Origin: Euglena gracilis
Lineage: Eukaryota; Euglenida; Euglenophyceae; Euglenales
Assembly (NCBI GenBank): GCA_039621445.1
Contig: CP154954.1
Span: 71,743,690-71,807,689, forward strand
Length of the DNA stretch: 64,000 nucleotides
Reading direction: 5' to 3'
Under the pieces are notes generated by a model. That model was not told the DNA's origin and did not search any database. It saw only the letters and a program-made list of their open reading frames with translations. A program made the translations under genes and the position numbers. Below are positions 37,301-45,600 of this stretch, piece by piece (position 1 is the first letter of the stretch; each line of letters starts with the position of its first letter).

Positions 37301-38573
37301 CCCCACCTCGGGCCTCCATCCTCTTCACCACCTCGACGGCCTCCGGTCCACTCTGCAGCACCCACTCTGTCACCGGGATCATGGCCTTCACCCAGGTCAA
37401 CTGAGATGGGGAAAAGACAGACAGAAAGATAATGAAGCGGGAAAACACTTCTTTTTGTAATCACTCAGTAAATAATCAAAAACCATACTGCATATTGCAT
37501 GTGACATTCATTACACACATCCATTATGCGTTATGTTTCACTCTCATCTCATTTACTAAACACACCAGGGCACCGTCCACCGTCTCCCGACATCCCGTCT
37601 TGCTGTAGACGGTCTTCAGCAGCTCCGTCTTGGTCAGGTTGTAGGGCACCCCATCCACCTCGGCATTCTCCCTGTTGCTGGTGTCCTCCTTCAGGAGCCA
37701 CTGCAGGCGGTCGGCCAGGGTCATGTCCATGACGTTGCCGTCCATGGCCTGCAGTCTGCCGGCCAACTGCTGGCGCTCCTTGATGAGGGTGTTCTCCTTC
37801 ACCACCTTGCACCGGAACTTCTCCGTGAAGGCTGGCGGCCGCCGGACGTCGGCGATGGCGGCGTCGGCGATGGCCGAGGCAGCCAGGAAACAATGTTGAC
37901 CACTCAGGATGACCCACTTTCCCGCAGCTGTGAGAGGAGGATACAGGCACACAGCATGCATATGTGGACATATTCATATGCCGCAGAAGACATATGAAAG
38001 CTTTCTGAACGGTGAAGTAAACGCAACAAATATATAAACCATATCTGCTCAGGAATAGATTCTGACATGAGGATTCACTTTCACGCATCTGACAAACAAC
38101 AAACAACAACATGGAAATCAAGGGGGCTGGAGAACACCTCTCTCTGCGGTGGGTTGTTCAGCAGCTTGGTGATGAGGTCGTTCACGTGCTCCTGACGGGG
38201 CCGACGGACTTGCCCCCGGCTGAGGTCAACGTCCAGAACCAGCTGCCCAGCTGCAGCGTTACACCTGTTATCTTTCTTTAGAGAGTAAAAAACGCGTTTC
38301 AAAGAAAATGAAGCGTGTTTCCGCTTCATTAGTCCACAGGACGAATTTTCCGTATGATATTGCATTTCAAACGGTTAGTCTCAGTGCCGAATGTCAGCAG
38401 AAGTCTTTCCATTGTGGGTAATGTAACCAGACATATCATTCCAATTCGTTCATTCAACAAAAACAGCAACAAATGCAACCCTGTTCCCTCTGCAGCCACA
38501 TCTCCTCGTCTTCCAGCAGCTTCGGGATCGACTGTCCTGTGGTGTCCGCCTTCGCCAGTCTCTTCGGAGCCAT
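34376..38573 (-). CDS. ParB-like domain protein of transposon E2 (11 exons)
   Basis: Starts at ATG 38573 (MAPKRLAKADTTGQSIPKLL). Exons, high to low: 38573-38480, 38250-38138, 37927-37566, 37400-37192, 37003-36912, 36750-36649, 36510-35868, 35720-35678, 35525-35244, 35005-34673, and a last exon near 34460-34376 ending in TGA. Apart from the last exon, junctions are GT-AG and keep frame. Exons 2-3 give LVLDVDLSRGQVRRP, an approximately 25-residue helix-rich segment, then KWVILSGQHCFLAAS and FRCKVV. This is the layout of a ParB/Srx-type N-terminal domain (family motif y.l.dGqHR..Aa), with His-Cys in place of His-Arg. Exon 10 is Lys/Glu/Asp-rich and probably disordered. In exon 7 the frame shifts near 36440 (LYEG to RLLGPVMEP): a 1-nt change or a 44-47-nt intron. 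Seven of ten introns contain exactly one E2 palindrome. The DNA-binding or CTPase role is inferred. Confidence 0.68.
34580..34597. repeat. E2 palindrome 5 (intron)
   Basis: GAAGCGTAAAAACGCTTC, in the last intron of the ParB-like gene. The arms carry a compensating change: GAAGCGT pairs with ACGCTTC. Confidence 0.9.
35091..35108. repeat. E2 palindrome 6 (intron)
   Basis: GAAGCGGTTTTACGCTTC, in the intron 35006-35243. Confidence 0.9.
35824..35843. repeat. E2 palindrome 7 (intron)
   Basis: TGAAGCGCTTTTCCGCTTCA, in the intron 35721-35867. Confidence 0.9.
36780..36799. repeat. E2 palindrome 8 (intron)
   Basis: TGAAGCGTTTTTCCGCTTCA, in the intron 36751-36911. Confidence 0.9.
37076..37094. repeat. 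E2 palindrome 9 (intron)
   Basis: TGAAGCGGAAACACACTTC, a decayed copy in the intron 37004-37191. Confidence 0.75.
37432..37452. repeat. E2 palindrome 10 (intron)
   Basis: ATGAAGCGGGAAAACACTTC, a decayed copy in the intron 37401-37565. Confidence 0.75.
38309..38328. repeat. E2 palindrome 11 (intron)
   Basis: TGAAGCGTGTTTCCGCTTCA, in the first intron (38251-38479) of the ParB-like gene. Confidence 0.9.
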
Positions 38574-38857
38574 GCGTACTGGTCTGTGGTGAAACAATTG
38601 AAAAATATGTACATAATCCTCCAATCTGTTGGAAATGAGACAGGAATGAATGGATTTGCATCATTAATTTGCAAAAATAAAATATTAAACAAAGCGAAAA
38701 TGGCCAATTATATTTTGATTGTGCTGTCTGTTTGCAAAACAGTCCATATTTTTAATTGTCAACCCTGTCCAAACAGCACCACCTTTTAAAAAAACAGCCG
38801 TTTTCTTGTTATCTGTGGCGGTCGGGGTCCGGTATGCTGATATTTGCATATGTATTA

Positions 38858-39041
38858 CCCGCCCCCCTCCTAGTCGTACGACCACCCCTCATTTACGACC
38901 ACCCCCCGGTCACAGGTTGCAGGTCATGGGAATTTTATGACCCCCCCCCCGGTCACAGGTTGCAGGTTATGGGGGTGTTACGACCCCCCCCCCGGTTACA
39001 GGTTGCAGGAACCCGGTCGTACGACAAGGGGGGGGGGCGGG
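38858..39041. mobile_element. MITE family B, copy 2
   Basis: A 184-bp copy between the two E2 genes, with TA flanks and GTCGTACGACC arms. It has an internal duplication of the GGTCACAGGTTGCAGG phrase. The right arm reads GTCGTACGACAAG (one change). Confidence 0.88.
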
Positions 39042-39130
39042 TAGGTAGTAGTTAACCAGCGTGTGAACCCAACGTGTCCCAAATACAGCACTACAGACAC
39101 GTATTTCCGACACAGAGCAATCAGAAGGTA

Positions 39131-41900
39131 TCAACACACCACTGCAACGGATACATCCGACAACGCATCGGATATATCACTGCCTTGCAGTGATCCCAGC
39201 CAGTCCAATCCGTCGGAGGCCCCCACGGACACGTAGCCGTCCGATAAGTCACCGGGCGGCTCGTAGAGGGACTCCGGTGGCTCGTACAAGCTGCTACCCT
39301 GCTCTATGTCACCCACCGCGGCTGAAGCTTGTGCAACCTCCATTTCAGCTGTGTTGTCGTCGAAGCGGTTCTCCGCTTCATCTGTGCCAAGCAAGCGGTT
39401 TTCCGCTTCATCGGGACGCTGAAGTGGATGTTCAGCTGTGTCAGCTCTGCTTCTTCTGCGTGCCAAGAACGGGGACATGGCCTCTTCTCTTTCCTGCAGA
39501 AGATCCGGATCCACACATCCCACGTTGGTCCTGAGCCACTCCTCCACGTCTGCAGCGAGGCGTTGTCCTCGGACCAGCGTCTGCAGGGAGTGTCGCAGGA
39601 CGGGCAGCAGCTGCTCAGTGGTCATCCGCGTTGGCAGAGGTTCCGGTGCCATCCAGGTGGGGTAGGTCTTCGGGTCCATCAACCACCGCACGGTGGTGCT
39701 GTCCACCCGCTTTGGAAATGGACGGTCACCAGGGCTTCCCACCAGGCCTCGCACATGACGTCCCATCTCCTGCACCAGTTGCTTCCGTAGGCTTCCACGG
39801 CTGGTGAGCCTCACCGGAGGGAGCGCAGAGGTTCAGGAACAGCTGCGGTCACGTGGGGGTTCCGCTTGCAGGCAGACGACAGCCTCGACGGCATGGCCTC
39901 GCCAGCCTCCTCCACGAACACGCATCCGGGCAGCCGGGACATCCAGTCCTGCCACCCCAGCAGGGCCAGGGAGATGGTCCGCTGGTACTCCGAGGGCGGC
40001 TTTCCGGGACTCATCAGGCTCTCCAGGTGCATCAGCAGCAGGAGGCATTTCTGCAGTACCTGCCGAGCGGTGGTGCCCTTCACCTCGTCTTCGGGTCTCC
40101 CCCTCCAGGTACATTGTCGCACTTTGTGTCCCAGGTGCAGCAAGGCCGGGGCATAGAACACCAGGATGTTCCACAGCCCCTGCAGCAGCTGGTACGGGTA
40201 GGACCGGAGTTGCTGTTGTTGTTCTGCTCGTGTTGTCACGGAGCGGGTCCAGTCCTCCATTCTGGTCGTCAGTTGACTACTGAATCGCAGATAGCATGTC
40301 ATACATTTCCGTAAATTGCTTTCCAGGGACCAATGAAGCGGAAAACCGCTTCCCCGGTGCTATATGCGACTCAGAATGAGACATGACCGACTCGCGGGAC
40401 AACAGAAGGCTGGCAAACAGCTTCTCCATGTACAGCACCTTTCGGTGACTTCGCAGGCTGCACGTCAGGTGGTGGTCACCGGGGGACACCTCCAGGTGGG
40501 CCAGCACCGGGAAGAACGCCCGGTACACGATGGTCACCGTGTGCTTGTAGGCGTGCCAGATGCCGTACAGCAGGGGGACCTCGGCCAGGTAGCGGGACAC
40601 GCAGTACCGCGATGCTGACGCAGAGTACAGCAGCCGCAGGCACCGGTAGTGGATGTTCTCATCCACCAGGAGAGGCGTCTGGCAACGAGTCAGGTGCTGC
40701 AGAGACTTCGCCGTCTGCAACACCAGCAGCAGGTTCAGGTTGGCTGACACCACCTGCTCGGTCAGCGACAGTGGACGCCACTGCAGGGACCGCATGTCGG
40801 TGCACAACACATCCAGCGGCACCCTGATGCCGTCAGCTGCATTCTTCGGATGCGACCAACGGCTTGGTGCAGCAGCAGCGATGCCGTACAACAGGATGAC
40901 GCCACCACCTCCAGGTTACCAATCAGGTCGCACAGTTCTGGATGTCCTGGAGACACCGGGAAGGTCACGGAGCGTGTCCTCGTCCCCTGGCGGTGCAGCA
41001 GCTTCTCCAGCTGCAGGAAGCGTCATCAGTGCAAAGTACGCATCTCATGTCCCTTCGGAATCATTCAGCTCTTACATTTGAAACACAGATATGCATCCAA
41101 AAATGAATTTCTTTCAAGAGCAAGCGGTTTTCCGCTTCATTGTTATTTGCATGAAAAAATATATTGATTAGTTGTATTGGCAACTGGTGACAACCAGTCC
41201 ATCATCGAAGTATGGGTATGATTTCAAAACAATCGTCAGTATGGTTTGTATTCTGCACTGTTCCGAAGGCTGTGAGGTTCTGGCTCAGGTTTGGCGTGAC
41301 CGGGTCCGTTCCCCAGCGTAGCCAGCAGAAGTTGTCCAGCCAGAGGACAACCTGGTGGTTCCGCAGGGAGGCCAGGATGTCCCGCCGCCACTGCTGCCCG
41401 GGCTGCAACCGGCACCTCCGTACGACCCACCATGCCGGTGTGCCGCAGCGTTCTCCGTGTTGCCCTCGGTAGCTGTTGCAGCGCCCGCATGCTGGGAGTG
41501 TTCTCGGCCACTGTACTGGGGTCCGCGAAGGGCTGCGCCTGTCTATGCAGCGTACGCCACACAGCATACGCCCCAGTGGCGAGCTGTCCCTGCCACTGTG
41601 GACGGTGGGAGGAAGACCGCAGGTAGGCCTCCCGCACCGCTTCCACTGTGCGACGCGAACGCCGATTCAGCCGCACCATGCAGCACAGTGCCACAATCGC
41701 TTGGGCACCTACTTCACGAGCTACGAAAGCATTGTGAAACAGGTCCCATCCCGAACGAGGCCTGCCACGTTGCAAATAGGCGCGAAGGCCCCGAATGTTC
41801 AGGACCAATTCCACCGGCGATGCAATTGCAGGCATGTGTTCTCTGTTCCAATGAGCAGATACGTACATATTGTGACAAAAGGAAGCGGATAACCGCTTCC
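39131..41900 (-). CDS. Candidate transposase of E2 (multi-exon)
   Basis: Exons, high to low. About 41840-41260: a helical region from MPAIASPVELVLNIRGLRAY to RTLRHTGM, then WRRDILASLRNHQVVLWLDN and FCWLRWGTDP...SQNLTAFGT; a frame change near 41430 is either a frameshift or a 40-nt intron. About 41030-40920: FPVSPGHPELCDLI. A clean 83-nt GT-AG intron (40837-40919) leads to DGIRVPLDVLCTDMRSLQWR, DENIHYRCLRLLYSAS and VPLLYGIWHAYKHT (40836 to about 40390). About 40275-39830: QGLWNILVFYAPALLHLGHK region. The last exon runs from about 39814 to TGA 39131 after another frame change near 39815. I do not recognise a named family. The isolated DN and D-E-N motifs, the size and the position beside a second gene inside TIRs make a transposase the best guess. 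Upstream exons may extend to about 42.6 kb. Confidence 0.5.
39361..39410. repeat. E2 palindromes 12-13, inside coding sequence
   Basis: Two palindromes (39361-39380 and 39392-39410) lie in the last exon of the candidate transposase and are translated in frame, giving the repeated peptide DEAENR twice, separated by LLGT. They insert without breaking the frame. Confidence 0.85.
40333..40353. repeat. E2 palindrome 14 (probable intron)
   Basis: TGAAGCGGAAAACCGCTTCC, between two exons of the candidate transposase. Confidence 0.9.
41121..41140. repeat. E2 palindrome 15 (probable intron)
   Basis: CAAGCGGTTTTCCGCTTCAT, in the intron between the WLDN exon and the next. Confidence 0.9.
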
Positions 41901-41990
41901 TCGTGGTAACGTATTGATTATGGCACAATATATTAAGAACGTGTTGCTAAATTGCTTGTAGTTTCATTTACGAAGCGGTTTTACGCTTCA
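41881..41990. repeat. E2 palindromes 16-17
   Basis: GGAAGCGGATAACCGCTTCC at 41881-41900 and CGAAGCGGTTTTACGCTTCA at 41971-41990, upstream of the main transposase exon. Confidence 0.9.
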
Positions 41991-42199
41991 TATGGAACTT
42001 TATTTGCTTTTTTTGGTGCTGTTTGGCTAGGATATTTGGATTTTGAAACTGGGGGTGCAACAGGACGTTGATATCTCCAAATGGGCGCATCCAGAGCGCG
42101 ATGTCAGGTAAAATCTCCCAAAACACGAGTACCTGGGAATTTATAGTGAATTGATGTGGTTGGTGGTACAACTGCCAGTTTACGTCGGTTAGAAACTTC

Positions 42200-42600
42200 A
42201 CTACTCACAGTTGCTTGACTGCCTGCCGTGATCACAGTCACTACCCTACTCTGCCGACTAACCAAATGATCGCAGCAGCAAAGGCATATCCAGTATCTTG
42301 ATCTCGGTATATACACCAACCTCCCATCTTTCTTTAGCTGCCCATACCAATGTGACTTAGTACTAGAACACGAAGCAAATACCGTCCAACAGACTGCGTC
42401 CCAACCGCACTGATGAACCCGACTGCCTGGGTGATCACAGTCACTACCCACACGTGCAGCTTCGTATGAAGCGGATTCCCGCTGCCTCCAGTAAAAGCAA
42501 AAAAGTAGGCTGACACTGGTAGGGAACCACAGACCGCACGTGGAGGGGGTGGGCAGTCCCCGCCACCTATGGCCTTTGCTGGCCATTGCCAGCAGCAGCC
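42200..42600 (-). other. Possible upstream exons in E2
   Basis: A minus-strand ATG near 42586 gives MASKGHRWRGLPTPSTCGLW, followed by a GT. Lower down is a Cys-rich stretch (KDGRLVYIPRSRYWICLCCC, about 42330-42270). Either could be an N-terminal exon of the candidate transposase, perhaps with a zinc finger. A short direct repeat, GTGATCACAGTCACTACCC, occurs twice (about 42231 and 42431). Splice joins were not resolved. Confidence 0.25.
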
Positions 42601-43979
42601 CACAGAGGACGTTCAGTTAAACCACCTGAATGCGTGTGGTCTGGACTATGTAGTATTTTGTGGTCACATCACTCGGTATGAACAGACATCATCACGATTT
42701 AAGTCGTAGGTGAAGCGGTTTTCCGCTTCATTTTCATCTGTTGGACATATAAAACTGTCTTCCATCATGACTTTGATAATAAAAACTCCGCCAAGGTCAT
42801 GTTTGCTGAGGATTTCTCATGGACTCGATGAACTCAGCGCAAGTGTCGTGCCAAAGGCGGAGATACGTGCACAACGAGTTGCAGTGGACCAATCTTGGCT
42901 TCGGTACACCACTGTAACTTAGTTCTTCAATTTGGATGCTAAGATGGCGATTGGTGTCCTGTTCATGGTACATGCAACCGGTAAACAGTTATGTACCTCG
43001 CGATGGACATTAAGCATATTGCTCATCTTATTAAAAGAAGCGGAAAACCGCTTCCAGTTCATTCTGACGTTGTATTCTGAGTGGGTTTGTAAGCATTGCA
43101 ATGCGATGCGCGATGTTGTTAACCGTTTAACGTTTGACTGAACCACAAAGTGCAATATGCAAGGTACATCGTACACTACGTAACGTTTATGTACTGCGAT
43201 GAACGGGGAGCCTGGACTGTATGATCGCCTGCCTGGTCCAGCAAAAGCCGTAACCGAACCCCTGACGGCTGGGCACCGTTCAGGGGTACGGGGAAGTGAA
43301 TTGGACCCGGTCCAGCCTCTCCCCTTTTTGTCAAATAGTGTCAATTACATGCAAAGGAAGCGGAAAACCGTTCTTGTCTTCATTATCTGCTTCTCATGGA
43401 CCTACGCATTTGTTACGCGCACTACACAACCACCAAACCGCCAAGTGCACCACAAACCTGAAATATTAGTTTTTCATTCTCTTTAGGCCTAAAACCAGTC
43501 TGTCTCTGGCAGTGCAAGGCGGGGAGCCACGGGGCTGCCAGGTGCCTGCTTCCGCCGCTTGCAGCCCCGGCAGCCCACAGGAACAACCGACACCGACGGT
43601 GGCCAACGTCGGTGTCAGGTAGAGTTGATCACAACTCCTCCTTTTTTATCCCATACAGCATAAATGTACCTGTATTCCTGTTAGCTCCGAGTCAGTTGCA
43701 CTTATTGTAATATCACGACTATGGGTGTCGATGAAGCGGTATTCCGCTTCATTAGGCATTTTACTTTAATTTCCTTGTTATACTGATGCGTTAGTTGCAC
43801 GCAGGTATTTGCTATGTATATATTCTCTTTCTGTCTCTGTGTGTTTGTTGGACAGATGACATCATTCGTTGTGCGTCGATTGTGGTAGGTTTTCTGCAAC
43901 CTTTTTGCTGGATCGTATTTACCTGTGAATCTGCTAAAAAATAATTTTCAGAAAGCAACGAAGCGGTTTTCCGCTTCAT
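42467..43979. repeat. E2 palindromes 18-23
   Basis: Six copies at 42467-42485 (decayed), 42711-42730, 43037-43054, about 43356-43373 (decayed), 43732-43751 and 43959-43978. The last lies about 125 bp inside the right TIR. Sequence between them is moderately AT-rich without clear exons; an unrelated hairpin ACACCGAC/GTCGGTGT lies near 43588-43618. Confidence 0.88.
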
Positions 43980-44104
43980 CTGTTACGTACTCAATATCAC
44001 CGAAAAATTTCTGCCCTGATGTGCAACTCGAAAATTTTGGCTGTTTTTGACTGTTCCGGCTGCCACTTCAGTCAATTTTTCATGGGCAATTTACGCCGCC
44101 TAAG

Positions 44105-44109
44105 CCAAA
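44105..44109. repeat. E2 target-site duplication, right (CCAAA)
   Basis: CCAAA follows the right TIR and continues into the interrupted GGCCAAAAGC array (44105-44150). Confidence 0.85.
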
Positions 44110-45600
44110 AGCATCAAAAACTGGCCAAAAGCAGCGAAAACTGGCCAAAACTTTCCCTCTGGAACAAGCACCACATGATGCTGCTGCGATGCTGGGCGAT
44201 GCAGGGCGATGCTGCGATGCTGGATTTTTGGAGACCAGAGGTGGGGTTCCGATGCTGGGCGATGCTGGCGATGCAGGGCGTTGCTGGGCGATGCTGGGTG
44301 ATGCTGGCATTTTTTTTGTATATTTTGAAGAACTAAACCCATTTTTGGATATTTTTCTCACAAATCTCCAGTTTTACACCCATTTTGGCCATTATGAACC
44401 AGTGTTTGCTTATTTGGGGGCTATTTGTCACTGATTTGGAAAATATTGTGCTAATTTGGGTCAATCTGAGCATTTTTATGGCATTTTGGCCATTTTGCGC
44501 CCTTTTGGTAATTTTGGGTCATTTTTCACATCTTTTGCGGCGTTGGGGGGGGGGGGGGGGGGGTTGCTTGGGGGGGATTCCTTTTGATGGCGGCGGCATA
44601 AGTAGAGGATAATGGCCTATGGCCGACCAGGGCCGACCAGGGCCGACCAGGGCCGACCAGGGCCACCAGGGGGAAATGACCAGGGTGAAGGGGAGCAACC
44701 AAAAGGGGAAGTGACAACATGTGGGAAAGTGTTGGAAGGGGAGGGGGTGTGGGGGCGTGGGACATAAAGAAACATTTTCCTTTTTTTATTTTTGGGTTAT
44801 TTTTGTTTTGTATTTTGGTTATTTCGATTTTTCATTTTTTGGTTGCTTTTGGGGCCAACGGAGGCCTTTGGGGCATTTTTTTGATCTTGGCAAATTCAAA
44901 AATCATTGCATTTCACATTTTTTTTGTGAAGGATACCCCCACCGGCCGACTTTGCCGCCAGGGGCCCCACCACCAGGGCGGACCAGGCCGCCAGCCGGGG
45001 AGCAAAAGGGGGTGACCATAGGTGCCTGCCAGCCCCCACCCTTTTTTGGGTCTGGGGCCACCAAAACAAAATTTTTTCACCATTTCTCTTTTTTTTGGGA
45101 ACATGGGGTCCGAAGTGGTCAAACACCCTGGAAAAAGGGTTGGCATGCTGAGTGCCTGTGGTGATCACCAAATTCGTTTGTGTATTTGTGTATTTTTTCA
45201 GTTATTTGAGTTGTTATTTTTCTGACGATTTGCATTTTGCCAAAGCTGCGATTTCTTTCATGTTTTTGGATAGTGCAAACGGCAACCACCCCTCATCCCG
45301 TATCAGCTGCGTCTGGCCCCCTCCACCCCCCAGGGGGGCTGCTGTGGGCTGACTCTCCCCCCAGGTGGGGGGGTCAAAATCCCCGCCCACCCTGGATTCT
45401 GGCCCCCCAGCCCCCTGGGTCACCCCCACCAGCTCCCCACTTTCTATTTGGGGCTAGATGCTCCAAAGCTGTGGCACAGAACTGCGATTTCGGCCCAGCC
45501 CCCCAGCGCACTCCACCACCACCCCCCCTCCTCAACTCAGGGCTGTGCTGTGGAATTTCCGAACCCTATGGTGGGGAGTCACCACCCCACCCTTTTCAAG
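44110..45600. other. Low-complexity and short-repeat stretch
   Basis: Remnant of the CCAAAAGC array, a GATGCTGGGC-type repeat (44180-44310), TTTTGGCCA phrases (44370-44530), a G run (44546-44564) and a GACCAGGGCC block (44619-44670). No supportable exon. Confidence 0.55.

Larger units (their letters stand above)
33035..44104 (-). mobile_element. E2: 11.1 kb DNA transposon with CTTAGGCGGCG TIRs
   Basis: Right end (reverse complement) CTTAGGCGGCGTAAATTGCC; left end CTTGGAGGCGTAAATTGCC, the same with one base missing and one changed. 5-bp direct repeats CCAAA flank it, and joining the flanks restores an unbroken GGCCAAAAGC array. It carries two multi-exon minus-strand genes: a candidate transposase (about 39131-41900, possibly with upstream exons to 42.6 kb) and a ParB-like protein (34376-38573). 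It also carries 23 copies of a GAAGCGG/CCGCTTC palindrome and two nested TA-flanked MITEs. The TIRs match E1, so both belong to one family. The 5-bp target duplication with CTTAGG ends does not match a transposon superfamily I know; Transib also makes 5-bp duplications but has CAC ends. Confidence 0.9.
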
